Origin: Endozoicomonas sp965261315
GTDB lineage: Bacteria > Pseudomonadota > Gammaproteobacteria > Pseudomonadales > Endozoicomonadaceae
NCBI GenBank assembly: GCA_965261315.1
Contig: CBDHDM010000052.1
Span: forward strand, 72,867-136,866
DNA: 64,000 nucleotides
Direction: 5' to 3'
Part shown: piece by piece, positions 27,422 through 36,550 of the stretch
Position numbering within the stretch: position 1 is the stretch's first letter
How the letters are laid out: the number at the start of each line of letters is the position of its first letter
The notes under the pieces: generated by a model
What the model saw: the letters and a program-made list of their open reading frames with translations, nothing else
The model's database searches: none
Told to the model about the DNA's origin: nothing
Program-made: the position numbers and the translations under genes

Positions 27422-28263
27422 CCAATGGCACTGACTTAAGGCTCTACCCCTTGTATTTATTGAGCCTCCGGGCTTGTGATCTTGAGTGCTGTAACCTCTG
27501 ATTTCCAGTGAATCAACTGATGCCATCAGTAATGTTTGATGAAAGGAAACAAGGGTCTCCTGTGCTGTTTTAAAGCTGATTTCTCTCGGCTTTTTCCCGA
27601 TATATTGCGCAGTTCTTCCCATTAACGCCTTTATCAGGTTGAAAACAAGAAGATTTATGCAAATTTCTTTACGCCCCATTTCAGGACTTTTGCAACGAAG
27701 CATATCCATTTTCATCGTCGTTTTTATTGCATCAAAATCAAGTTCTACATTCCAGCGCTTGAGGTACAGAGCAATAATTTCAGTTCTTGGATAAGTTTCA
27801 GCATCAAGCATTGTCGTAACCTCATCAAAACAAGGATTCTTAGTATGGGAAATCCGCACCCTTTTTTTGGGATTTCAGCTGAGGATAAACCTTTTGGTTT
27901 TCAGCTGTATCTGGCATCAGAAGGGTTGATCCATCAGTGAGCAGAACACGCCGCTGGTGCCATAGCCAAGAGTCTGGGCTGGCTTTATCAAGTTTAATGC
28001 CTGATTGACACATCAATGCCTTAATGGATGACTCGGTTAATCGCTTGCGAGCCTTACAATAGGCACTGGTATGAGTATTGGATGGTTTTCTATCCATGGC
28101 AGCCTGATCCCTGGCTTCATCAATCAAGGCGTGCCGACATGACTTGGTATCACTGGTGACTTGTCGCATGAAGAGCGTTAACGTCTTGACTGGAGGGAAG
28201 TCACGGCTTCTGGAGTTTGGGTAATGGGCCTGGAACGCACTGAGATCATCTGAGGAAAGGACA
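27422..28263 (-). mobile_element. Deleted second copy of the IS4-like element
   Basis: The end at 27422 carries the same CCAATGGCACTGACTTAAGG repeat as the complete element at 3141-4630, in opposite orientation. Compared with that element this copy lacks about 364 bp (equivalent to 3768-4131), about 100 bp near the C-terminal end (around 4452-4549), and everything before the equivalent of about 3324. The far end joins an unrelated transposase remnant. It cannot move by itself. Confidence 0.85.
27450..28263 (-). pseudogene. IS4-like transposase, internally deleted
   Basis: The N-terminal part (28169-27840) still reads RQVTSDTKSCRHALIDEARD and LLTDGSTLLMPD. It meets the same GADFPY stop and T TTC CCA junction seen in the complete copy. 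After it the sequence jumps to TTMLDAETYPRTEIIALYL, losing the region with the second catalytic Asp. The C-terminal basic tail is also rearranged. Not functional. Confidence 0.8.
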
Positions 28264-28265
28264 GC

Positions 28266-28459
28266 ATTCCGCCGTTGAGTCAGCCATTAATGCCCTTGAG
28301 TCGCATGGCCTGGATAAATGTCCTGATCATGGGATTAAAGGCTTGAAACGTTATGTGGCTCTGGGCATTCTTGCCCGAAATATTCAGAAGCTGGGTGCTG
28401 AACTCCAGAAGTTAGAAAGGAAGAAAGCCAAAAAACGTAAGTTGCGTCTCTTTGGCTGA
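28266..28459 (+). pseudogene. ISNCY-like transposase, C-terminal remnant
   Basis: A plus-strand frame reads HSAVESAINALESHGLDKCP, then DHGIKGLKRYVALGILARNI and a basic tail ending KLRLFG. This H-G-L-D-x-C-P-D-x-G-x-x-G-x-x-R-Y pattern followed by a hydrophobic helix matches the C-terminus of ISNCY-family transposases. The rest is missing, cut by the deleted IS4-like copy. Confidence 0.65.
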
Positions 28460-28780
28460 CGGCATCAAAGGCTGATTCGGATAATTCTGAGGTTTCAGCA
28501 GGCTTAAAAGCAGGAATCGGCAACGGCTGAGGCTTATCTTTGGGTTGAAGCTACCAGTTTTACGGACTTTTTCCAAAACAGAAAAAGAAGGTTTTTCCGT
28601 TCAGGCACTATATAAGTAATGTCTACTTTTTATAAATGATAATTATTCTCAAAATTATTTAGTTTTGAGAACTGATTCTCTTTTCCTTTGTCTATGAATT
28701 GACTGTACATGACCAGTTTTTTGTCTGGTGTTGTGTATGTTTCTTGGCAAATGATTGACTTAATTCAAAGGAAATCGTGA
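28460..28780. other. Intergenic region before the 576-residue gene
   Basis: No gene is supported here. The last 180 bases before the 576-residue gene are AT-rich and probably hold its promoter. A GGAAA sequence lies about 10 bases before the ATG at 28781. Confidence 0.4.
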
Positions 28781-30511
28781 ATGGAAAATGTTGCTTTTAG
28801 TGCAGAAAGTGCTGTGACTAGCCTATTTAATGCGACTAATCAGAGGGGCTGCGAAGTAAAAGCAGAAAACGAAGTCGGTATGTTTTCTTGCTTTTCTGTT
28901 AGAAATTGGCCCAAAGGTTTTAAGGACGCGGTTAGATGGGGAGGGGAAACACTGGCTCAAACGATATCAGGAAAGCCAATAGAAAAAAGAACAATTGGGC
29001 ACGCTGTCGATCATGATCAGGGAGGGGGGCAGGAAGTTAACAGAACAGAAAAAACTGAAAATTACCCAGTCAAGATTTCATCACAAAAACCTGTTGAATC
29101 AAAAGGGGGAGGGGCTTCAGATTCTAATAGTGGGATGATGAAGGTGTTGGCTTTTATGGCCCAACTGGGTTTGGTATCAGGTAAAGAGTCTACAACTGTA
29201 GCATCAGAAATGACGACGGCTAAGCCTTTGAGTCAGGATATTTCACTTGATCGTGCTGTTCTTGCTCAATCGGTTAAAGAGTGTACTGAGCTCATCGCAT
29301 TTCTAAACGTGGCAATTAAGAATGCGCTCACAGAAGAGCAGAAAACGGCTGCAAATAAAGCACTTATTATTTGCACTTCAATGGCCGCCTTTTTAGGTTC
29401 ATGGATTGGTGTTGGTGCTGGGTTTGGTCAACTACTTGCGAAGCAGGTTGTATCTGGCGAAAAGACGGATCTGCTCATCAAATCAATAGAAGGAGCAACC
29501 AAGCTCTGGGCGGCCTATAAACTGCATCAGCTGAATCAAATGACTAAGAAGCTGGAGGGACAGCAGGAGGAGATTGAGGTTCGGGACTTCGATACTCATG
29601 AGGTTGATATGGAGGCAGGCGGAATGGACTCTAATGTCAGAAGACGGCGTAACATCAGTCAAGTTGAAGCAGCAGTTCCTGAGCCGAGCACAACGACGGC
29701 ACTGGAAAGAAAGTATAAGGCAAAGCTTGATTCCAGTATCTACGGAAAAATACAGGAAGTTGTAAAATATGTAGTTACTCAAGCTGCACGTGAAGGAGGG
29801 GAGCTTGGTGTGTTGAGTGGTGTGACTATGGCGCCATATCTTATTGCCGGGGTTAACCCTAGAACTGCGATTGCCTCTATCGCTCTGAGTGGTATGGCCG
29901 GTACAGCAATACCAATTGCTGCATATTTTGGTGCTAAAGGTGCGCTTGCTTTAGGTAGACAGATAGAAAAATGTTTTAACGACACAGGCTGGCTGACAAG
30001 TAAGATTGAAACTTGTTTAAATGCCGCAGGAAGTTGGACTAAAGAAATGCTTGAATATGCGTTGTTATCCTATGCAGTGCATGAGTTTGAAGAGCTCTGG
30101 GGATTTGATGTTAAATTGTGGAATCTGACGGAATACTCTCCATGGCTATCAGAGAAAAACATGCCTTTTGCGGCCGTTGCTGCATTGCTGCCCTACGATG
30201 CAGACCCAACATTTTGGCAGGCAATGATTATTATTTATGCGTGGACTAAGAATGCGGTTTTTCCTTGTACTAAGCAGGCTGCAAAGCTGATAAATCAGCT
30301 TTATCAAAAGTGTAAGGGGGATTCTCTGGCTGTTACAGGGACCGCCTCTTCTATTCATGGACCGAGTGTTAGTGGAGCTCCTGCATTTCCATCTGTATCT
30401 GCCATGAGGCAGGTGGGAGAGGTTGGCACCTCTCATCAGCAGTTTTACGGTAATGTTGGTTTTGTGCCGGAAACACCCGCACATTCATCTGAATCTGTGA
30501 CGCAGCTCTAA
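28781..30511 (+). CDS. Hypothetical 576-residue protein with hydrophobic segments
   Basis: No family is recognised. The N-terminal 110 residues are polar, without a signal peptide. Hydrophobic stretches lie at about 190-220 (CTSMAAFLGSWIGVGAGFG), 345-390 (GVTMAPYLIAGVNPRTAIAS, then GMAGTAIPIAAYFGAKGALA) and 460-500. A charged coiled-coil-like segment (QMTKKLEGQQEEIEVRDF) precedes the second. The C-terminus is Ser/Pro-rich. This layout (polar N-terminus, helical hairpins, no signal) is seen in secreted membrane-inserting effectors and translocators, but nothing proves it. A strong terminator follows. It is flanked by IS and plasmid debris, suggesting acquired DNA. Confidence 0.7.
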   Translation: MENVAFSAESAVTSLFNATNQRGCEVKAENEVGMFSCFSVRNWPKGFKDAVRWGGETLAQTISGKPIEKRTIGHAVDHDQGGGQEVNRTEKTENYPVKISSQKPVESKGGGASDSNSGMMKVLAFMAQLGLVSGKESTTVASEMTTAKPLSQDISLDRAVLAQSVKECTELIAFLNVAIKNALTEEQKTAANKALIICTSMAAFLGSWIGVGAGFGQLLAKQVVSGEKTDLLIKSIEGATKLWAAYKLHQLNQMTKKLEGQQEEIEVRDFDTHEVDMEAGGMDSNVRRRRNISQVEAAVPEPSTTTALERKYKAKLDSSIYGKIQEVVKYVVTQAAREGGELGVLSGVTMAPYLIAGVNPRTAIASIALSGMAGTAIPIAAYFGAKGALALGRQIEKCFNDTGWLTSKIETCLNAAGSWTKEMLEYALLSYAVHEFEELWGFDVKLWNLTEYSPWLSEKNMPFAAVAALLPYDADPTFWQAMIIIYAWTKNAVFPCTKQAAKLINQLYQKCKGDSLAVTGTASSIHGPSVSGAPAFPSVSAMRQVGEVGTSHQQFYGNVGFVPETPAHSSESVTQL

Positions 30512-30631
30512 ACCATTGCATAAGATTAAGAATATTTTCCTTTCTATGTGCAGGTGTGGATTTATCTACGACTTTTAAAGTTGTTTGTTTTGAATATTAA
30601 TTAAGTGTTTGTTGAGCGCAGAAACAAACGT

Positions 30632-30670
30632 TAAAAATGAATGGGTATTTGTTATACCCATTCATTTTTA
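30632..30670. terminator. Strong, probably bidirectional terminator
   Basis: A 17-bp near-perfect stem (TAAAAATGAATGGGTAT with ATACCCATTCATTTTTA) and a 5-base loop lies between the convergent 576-residue gene and SDR gene. A/T runs on both sides of the stem would serve both strands. Confidence 0.75.
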
Positions 30671-30764
30671 ATTAATTGACTTGTATTTTTTAACATCGGT
30701 TAATTAGTTATTGTCTTGTCAGACAAGGTGTCCATCGTATTATTGCTCAGGATACCTTCATTTT

Positions 30765-31526
30765 TTAGAGCTTCAAACCACCATCTAACTCCAGCACACG
30801 CCCATTGTAATAATCATTTTCAAAAATAAAACCAACGGTCTGGGCAATCTCTTCCGGTGTTCCCATTCGTCCAACCGGAATACCAGCGGTTAATCTGGCT
30901 TTGGCTTCTGGCTTCATACTGCCGGTCATTTCCGTTTCAATAACCCCCGGGGCAATGGCTGCACAACGGATGCCGTATTTCGCCAGTTCTTTAGACCAGG
31001 TAACGGTCATGGCAGAAACGCCAGCTTTTGCGGCAGAGTAGTTGCTCTGGCCGAAATTTCCTTCCCGGGCAATGCTGGCAATATTGACGATAATGCCCTG
31101 AGAGCCACTTTCAATCATGCTGGCTGCTACTTCTCGACCGCAGAGGAAGACGCCGGTCAGGTTAACGTTAATGACTGCCTGCCATTTGTCGAAGGAGAGC
31201 TTATCGGTCACCTTGCCATCTTTGGCTTTGATCAGCAGACCATCCCGGAGAATACCTGCATTGTTTACCAGTCCATTGAGTGGACCAAGCTCTACAGATG
31301 CTTTTTGAACGGCAGCTTCTACCTGCGCTTCTTCAGCAACATTGGCTGGAAGCGCTACAGCATTGACACCTTTTGAACGACAGAGTTCTGCTGCTTCATG
31401 AAGTTCGGGGGTGTCCAGGTCGATAAGACCTATGTTGGCGCCGCGTCCCGCAAGCCAGTTAGCCATTGCCAGGCCCAATCCTCTGGCTGCACCCGTGATC
31501 AGAATATTTTTATTTTTTATGTTCAT
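30765..31526 (-). CDS. SDR-family 3-oxoacyl-ACP reductase-like oxidoreductase
   Basis: The 253-residue protein is a classical short-chain dehydrogenase: NAD(P)-binding TGAARGLGLAM, the LVNNAGILRDG motif, and the catalytic Asn-Ser-Tyr-Lys set (NVNLTG, NIASIAREG, YSAAK). The APGVIETEM and C-terminal LELDGGLKL segments match FabG-like enzymes. It probably reduces a 3-oxo or hydroxy-acyl type substrate. Because SDRs are promiscuous, and no fatty acid synthesis genes adjoin, the exact substrate is unknown. It stands alone, convergent with the 576-residue gene. Confidence 0.85.
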   Translation of the reverse strand: MNIKNKNILITGAARGLGLAMANWLAGRGANIGLIDLDTPELHEAAELCRSKGVNAVALPANVAEEAQVEAAVQKASVELGPLNGLVNNAGILRDGLLIKAKDGKVTDKLSFDKWQAVINVNLTGVFLCGREVAASMIESGSQGIIVNIASIAREGNFGQSNYSAAKAGVSAMTVTWSKELAKYGIRCAAIAPGVIETEMTGSMKPEAKARLTAGIPVGRMGTPEEIAQTVGFIFENDYYNGRVLELDGGLKL

Positions 31527-31748
31527 AACGGCTCTTGTAAAAAGTGATCTTATACTTCTGTGGTGGACGATACAGTGATCATCCTGAAACTAAATGGAAT
31601 AAAAAACAACATCCATAAAGGTTATTGATAATAAATCTCATTCCCATATAATGCGGCCAACGCATCAATTGTGGTTTAATCTTCAACAGCTGCGCTTGTC
31701 ATTACCGATAAACGATAACGAATAAATCCTCAGAGGAGTCTAGCTATT

Positions 31749-32459
31749 ATGGATACCAGGGAAGAAGCTGCATTTGAGGCCAGAAAACTGCTGCTTGGGG
31801 AATACCACGGTATTTTGTCTACGCATTCCAAAGATGTTCCGGGCTACCCCTTTGGTTCCGTTATGCCTTACTGCCTGGATGCCAATGGCTGCCCGATCAT
31901 TCAAATCAGTACCATTGCCCAGCACACCAAAAATATTGAAGAAAACCCAAGAGTTTCTCTTATTGTCAGTGATACAGACACCGACGATGTACATACTGCC
32001 GGGCGCCTGACCTGGATGGGTGATGCTGAAAAAATTGAAAACCCTGAAGACGTTGCTGAGCACTACTTCAACTATTTCCCCCAGGCCAGAAACTACAGCA
32101 ACACTCATAACTTTGATTTCTACCGCATCAAGCTGGTGAAGGCCCGTTTTATCGGCGGTTTTGGTAAGATTTTCTGGGTAAAAAATGAGCTGCTTTGCAA
32201 AGAGAACCCATTCTTTGGCGAAGCAGGCAAAGGTATGATTGATCATATGAATGAAGATCACGTGGACGCCATGGTGAAGTATTGTCTGGCTGCTAAAGTG
32301 GTTATTCCTGAAGGGGTTAGCCCAAAAATGGCCGGCGTCGACTCAGAAGGTATGCACATCCTGCTGGGCAGAAAAGTCATACGTATTCCGTTTCCGGGGA
32401 ATGCTGGCAGTGCCATGGAAGTTCGCCAGCAACTGGTTGCTATGGCCAAAGCGGCCTGA
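31749..32459 (+). CDS. hugZ: HugZ-family heme oxygenase-like protein
   Basis: The 236-residue protein combines an N-terminal FMN-binding-like split barrel (ARKLLLGEYHGILSTHSKDV, then PFGSVMPYCLDANGCPIIQI) with a C-terminal DUF2470 domain containing MIDHMNEDHVDAMVKYC. This architecture belongs to HugZ/HutZ heme-degrading enzymes and related pyridoxamine-5-phosphate-oxidase-like proteins, which release iron from heme. An AGAGGAG ribosome binding site lies about 11 bases before the ATG. No heme uptake genes adjoin, so a housekeeping role cannot be excluded. Confidence 0.8.
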   Translation: MDTREEAAFEARKLLLGEYHGILSTHSKDVPGYPFGSVMPYCLDANGCPIIQISTIAQHTKNIEENPRVSLIVSDTDTDDVHTAGRLTWMGDAEKIENPEDVAEHYFNYFPQARNYSNTHNFDFYRIKLVKARFIGGFGKIFWVKNELLCKENPFFGEAGKGMIDHMNEDHVDAMVKYCLAAKVVIPEGVSPKMAGVDSEGMHILLGRKVIRIPFPGNAGSAMEVRQQLVAMAKAA

Positions 32460-32535
32460 TTCAAGTTCTGGTAACCCTTGAAAAAAAACGACACCGCCTC
32501 TATATAGGAGGCTCCAATGATTAACGGGGCCTCTT

Positions 32536-33030
32536 ATGCGCTTCCTCTTTCTTCTGTTTATTCTTTTACCCATTCTGGAAATGGTGGTGCTGATCAAAGT
32601 GGGCAGTATCATCGGAGCCTGGAATGCGGTTGCCCTGGTTATTCTGTCGGTATTTATTGGCATTGAAGTCATTCGTCGTCAGGGCTTCAAAACAACATTA
32701 AGAGCCCGCCAGAAAATGGCAGCCGGCGAGCTGCCAGCTATGGAGATGCTGGAGAACCTGGCCATTGCCCTGGGTGGTTTACTGATGCTGATACCTGGGT
32801 TTATTACTGATTTTCTGGGTATTTTCCTGTTAATTCCCCCGGTTCGCAGGTTACTCGTTCGTCGATGGCTGAAAGCGACTGGCATGAAGGTTCAGCAAAC
32901 CAATATTTACGAAGCGGAGTACCGCCGGGAGCCGTCGTGGCACCAGGATCAAACCCATCTTAACCATACTATTGATGGGGATTATACCCGGGAAAAGGCT
33001 AATCAAGATCCTGAAAACAGGAAGGACTAG
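32536..33030 (+). CDS. fxsA: FxsA family membrane protein
   Basis: The 164-residue protein starts MRFLFLLFILLPILEMVVLI and has four hydrophobic segments with the family's LMLIPGFITDFLGIFLLIPP motif. FxsA in Escherichia coli is an inner membrane protein whose overproduction relieves phage T7 exclusion by the F plasmid PifA. In E. coli it also lies near groESL, and that neighbourhood is kept here, which supports the assignment. The C-terminal tail is hydrophilic. Confidence 0.9.
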   Translation: MRFLFLLFILLPILEMVVLIKVGSIIGAWNAVALVILSVFIGIEVIRRQGFKTTLRARQKMAAGELPAMEMLENLAIALGGLLMLIPGFITDFLGIFLLIPPVRRLLVRRWLKATGMKVQQTNIYEAEYRREPSWHQDQTHLNHTIDGDYTREKANQDPENRKD

Positions 33031-33133
33031 TACTTAAAATTCTAAGTATCTGAACATTTTAAGAATTTACCAGTCTATCTGGAGTGCGGGTGCAGAATTA
33101 ATGTGGAAAAGTCAGTTTTTTTTCCATCTGCCT

Positions 33134-33160
33134 CTTGAAAACAGCGCTGGCCACCCATAC
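33134..33160 (+). promoter_or_regulatory. Heat-shock (sigma-32) promoter for groESL
   Basis: CTTGAAA (33134-33140) and CCCATAC (33154-33160) are separated by 13 bases and lie 219 bases before the groES start. They match the sigma-32 consensus (CTTGAAA and CCCATNT with 13-17 bases between). The remaining leader up to groES has no gene. Confidence 0.75.
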
Positions 33161-33378
33161 TAAGTGGAACACCTGATAAGACTTCGGCAAGGGCTTGAAC
33201 CTACTGGAAAGTCCTGTGCCAAAGTAGATTTCACCCTTGGTGAATACCAGGGGGGTTCGGGTAAACCGGGCCATAGTGAGTAGTGAAGCGATAGTTCCTC
33301 ATTTCACTGCCATTAAGTTGATAGCGAGCAGCCTCTAAAAGGTTGCACGGCATAAGCAAACTGTTGGAGAAAGAATCG

Positions 33379-33672
33379 ATGAAAATCCGTCCGTTGCGTG
33401 ATCGCGTGGTCGTTCGTCGTGTCGAAGAAGAAACTACCTCTGCTGGTGGCATCGTACTGCCAGGTTCTGCAACTGAAAAGCCTAACCAGGGTGTTGTGGT
33501 TGCAGTCGGCGATGGCGTGTTCCTGGACAATGGTGAAAAGCGTCCTGTTGGCGTTAGCGTTGGTGACAAGGTTATCTTCGGCAAGTATGCAGACTCAAAC
33601 ACCGTGAAGATTGACGGTGAAGAGCTGATCATTCTGTCTGAAAGTGACATTTCCGCCGTTCTGGAAGGCTGA
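33379..33672 (+). CDS. groES: Co-chaperonin GroES
   Basis: The 97-residue protein starts MKIRPLRDRVVVRRVEEETT and contains the mobile loop region (TTSAGGIVLPGSATEKPNQG) that contacts GroEL. It forms the heptameric lid of the folding chamber. I chose the ATG at 33379 rather than an upstream in-frame ATG at 33343, because the protein then has the normal length and ends; GGAGAAAGAA before it can serve as the ribosome binding site. It is followed by groEL after 62 bases. Confidence 0.97.
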   Translation: MKIRPLRDRVVVRRVEEETTSAGGIVLPGSATEKPNQGVVVAVGDGVFLDNGEKRPVGVSVGDKVIFGKYADSNTVKIDGEELIILSESDISAVLEG

Positions 33673-33734
33673 TTGTTAACCAGTCACACTGCATTTTTTT
33701 CTGATTTCACAAATAGTGAAAAGGGTCACCAACC

Positions 33735-35378
33735 ATGGCAGCTAAACAAGTTAAATTCGGCGACGAAGCTCGCAAAGAAATGCTCAAGGGCGTCAACATT
33801 CTGGCTGACGCTGTAAAAGCAACATTGGGTCCAAAGGGCCGTAATGTCCTGCTGGAAAAATCCTTTGGCGCGCCTACTATCACTAAAGATGGTGTTTCTG
33901 TCGCCAAGGAAATCGAACTGAAAGACAAGTTCCAGAACATGGGCGCCCAGTTGGTTAAGGAAGTGGCTTCCCAGGCTAACGACCAGGCAGGTGACGGTAC
34001 AACCACTGCTACTGTATTGGCTCAGTCCATTCTGAACGAAGGCCTGAAGTACGTTGCCGCTGGCATGAACCCAATGGACCTGAAGCGCGGTATCGACAAG
34101 GCGGTTATCGCCGTTGTTGAACAGCTGAAGGCGCTGTCTACGCCTTGTGCCGACAGCAAGTCCATCGCTCAGGTGGGCACTATTTCAGCCAACTCCGATG
34201 AAGTGGTTGGCCAGATCATTGCTGAAGCCATGGAAAAAGTGGGCAAAGAAGGCGTTATCACTGTTGAAGAGGGCAGCGGTCTGGAGTTTGAACTGGAAGT
34301 CGTTGAAGGCATGCAGTTTGACCGTGGCTACCTGTCTCCATACTTCATCAACAATCAGGAAAGAATGTCTGCCGATCTGGAAGCACCTTTCATCCTGCTG
34401 GTTGACAAGAAAATCTCCAACATCCGCGAGCTGCTGCCTGTACTGGAAGCCGTTGCCAAAGCTGGCAAGCCACTGCTGATCATCGCTGAAGATGTTGAAG
34501 GCGAAGCCCTGGCGACTCTGGTTGTGAACAACATGCGCGGTATCGTTAAGGTAACTGCGGTTAAAGCACCAGGCTTTGGTGACCGTCGCAAGGCCATGCT
34601 GCAGGACATCGCTATCCTGACTGGCGCTACCGTTATTTCCGAAGAAATTGGCCTGTCTCTGGAAACCGCGACTCTGGACGACCTGGGTTCTGCCAAGCGC
34701 GTTCAGATCACCAAAGAAGACAGCACCATCGTTGACGGTGCTGGCGTTCATGCTGACATCGTTGCCCGTGTTGAGCAGATCCGTGCTGAAATCGAAAACT
34801 CTTCTTCCGACTACGATAAAGAGAAGCTGCAGGAGCGCGTAGCCAAGCTGGCTGGTGGTGTTGCAGTGGTTAAAGTAGGCGCTGCTTCCGAAGTTGAGAT
34901 GAAAGAGAAGAAAGCCCGCGTTGAAGATGCCCTGCACGCTACCCGTGCTGCGGTTGAAGAAGGTGTGGTTGCCGGTGGTGGTGTTGCACTGGTGCGTGCT
35001 CTGTCTGCCATCAACGTTGAAACCATCAACGCTGAGCAGCAGGCAGGTGTTGAGCTGATCTTGCGTGCGCTGGAAGGCCCAATCCGCCAGATCGCCAGCA
35101 ACTCCGGTGATGAAGCTTCTGTGGTGGTTGACAAGGTTAAAGCCGGTTCCGGCAACTTCGGTTATAACGCGGCAACCGGTGAATACGGCGACATGATCGA
35201 AATGGGTATCCTGGATCCAGCCAAGGTAACCCGCTCTGCTCTGCAGGCGGCTGCCTCAGTTGCAGGCTTGATGATTACAACTGCAGCCATGGTTGCCGAT
35301 GAGCCACAGGATGATGCTCCAGCTATGCCTGATATGGGCGGTATGGGCGGCATGGGTGGTATGGGCGGCATGATGTAG
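33735..35378 (+). CDS. groEL: Chaperonin GroEL
   Basis: The 547-residue protein is a normal-length GroEL. It has the N-terminal AAKQVKFGDEARKEML, ATP-binding LGPKGRNVLLEKSFG and GDGTTTATVLA, an intact apical domain, and the C-terminal GGM repeats (GGMGGMGGMGGMM). It forms the double-ring ATP-driven folding machine with GroES. AAAGGGTCACCAACC precedes the ATG. The codon choice is strongly biased to major codons, as expected for an abundant protein. Confidence 0.98.
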   Translation: MAAKQVKFGDEARKEMLKGVNILADAVKATLGPKGRNVLLEKSFGAPTITKDGVSVAKEIELKDKFQNMGAQLVKEVASQANDQAGDGTTTATVLAQSILNEGLKYVAAGMNPMDLKRGIDKAVIAVVEQLKALSTPCADSKSIAQVGTISANSDEVVGQIIAEAMEKVGKEGVITVEEGSGLEFELEVVEGMQFDRGYLSPYFINNQERMSADLEAPFILLVDKKISNIRELLPVLEAVAKAGKPLLIIAEDVEGEALATLVVNNMRGIVKVTAVKAPGFGDRRKAMLQDIAILTGATVISEEIGLSLETATLDDLGSAKRVQITKEDSTIVDGAGVHADIVARVEQIRAEIENSSSDYDKEKLQERVAKLAGGVAVVKVGAASEVEMKEKKARVEDALHATRAAVEEGVVAGGGVALVRALSAINVETINAEQQAGVELILRALEGPIRQIASNSGDEASVVVDKVKAGSGNFGYNAATGEYGDMIEMGILDPAKVTRSALQAAASVAGLMITTAAMVADEPQDDAPAMPDMGGMGGMGGMGGMM

Positions 35379-35482
35379 TGCGACGAGAGTCGCGTAGGTA
35401 ACTGGCCTAGCGGGGCTACTCTCCCGAGGGTGTGATAAGCACCCTCACTCGATGACCCCACAATAATTAGTATTTGATAAAT

Positions 35483-35519
35483 CCGGTATCCGGAGCTCAA
35501 TATCTGGATACCGGTCTTC
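35483..35519 (+). terminator. Probable groESL terminator
   Basis: A 9-bp perfect stem (CCGGTATCC with GGATACCGG, 35483-35491 and 35506-35514) is followed by TCTTCTCTT. The T run is impure, so termination may be partial. It is the first strong hairpin after groEL. Confidence 0.55.
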
Positions 35520-35799
35520 TCTTAGGAGAAGCTGTTATTTAGGTATTTGGGGCTGTCTTCAATATCCCACGCCTTTGAGCGGTTTTAATGTTCATGCTGA
35601 AGGAATCGCGTAGTTTGATTCTGAGGGAGCAGGGGTAGCCGTGTCTTATCATGCTTAAGCTGGTTACTTACCGGCGAAAGTCATTTCTGTGATTGTCTCA
35701 CCGTTCTGTAGTTATCCACATGGATTAACAACGGTAGCGAGACCTGTTGTTTGGCCAACAGTAGCCGTAGCCTAAAAGGTAGTGCATCGCTGGTAACAG

Positions 35800-36285
35800 C
35801 TTTGTGCGAAGCTCCCTGACAATGTAGCCCCACTTTACGTGGTGCATATCTACCGAGAGGTGATATGTAGAACCTGCGGGCATCACGCGGGGGAGGCGCT
35901 AGGCTGGGTGGTATGGTTAACGTATGTGAACTGCTGATAAACGTCGTCAGCCGCGACGAGCCTAAGATGCTGTCAGGCTTCAACCAAAAGGTGCGTGGTC
36001 GGTTATTCCTCTTACATCTGGGAATACGCCAACATACGACCACCGGCGGATGGGCAGAACCTAACCCATCAGTGTCATAGAAATGAAACTCGGTAAGCCT
36101 GTATTTCTGCCCAATCGTAAGGGCAGGCTGACCGCAAGGAAAGCTGTTGGAGGTGCGGGTAAAGGAGTGCAGAAAAAGCGAAAGCCATCCTGTAATGGGA
36201 TGGATAGGGATTTAAATGTTATCCCACCCGAAAGGGAGCAGACTTCTGCATGGTCTCTCATTGTGAGATGACTGTACAACCTTTG
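35800..36285 (+). mobile_element. Group II intron 5' ribozyme relic without reading frame
   Basis: The stretch carries blocks shared in the same order with the 5' part of the intron at 5959-8075: CTGACCGCAAGGAAAG (36129-36144, cf. about 6386), GAAAAAGCGAA, CCTGTAATGGG-GGATAGGG-TTT, and CCGAAAGGG. In both, these blocks come just before the RT would start. Here no RT frame or domain V follows. A GTGCGACGAGAGTCGCG sequence right after the groEL stop (35380) may be the intron 5' end, but the link to the relic is unsure. Confidence 0.6.
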
Positions 36286-36550
36286 ACTAACCAATGATCC
36301 CGTTGGGGTGACAGCCCCTTCGGGGAGCTGTCCCTCAGATTTCAGAATCATTTATGGAGGGCAGCAAGTGAATGTACTCACTTATGATACATCTGCGTCT
36401 TCCGCCTTTCTGGATTAAAGAATAGCGCCATTGCCATTAATTAATTCAAGTTAACCCTGAAATCTTCGGTAGGGTTAAAACGAAAAGCTGCCTAATTTGG
36501 GGTGGCTTAGGCCTGTTCGACCGCTGAATTTAGGATTAATGATTTATTCA

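Noticed and set aside
31740..32261. Minus-strand 173-residue frame over hugZ
   Set aside because: Shadow frame; hugZ has the recognised domains.
33031..33370. Group II intron remnant upstream of groES
   Set aside because: A few GC-rich blocks look ribozyme-like, but none align in order with the other intron sequences.
34185..34937. Minus-strand 250-residue frame over groEL
   Set aside because: Shadow of groEL; no start signal and no known domain.
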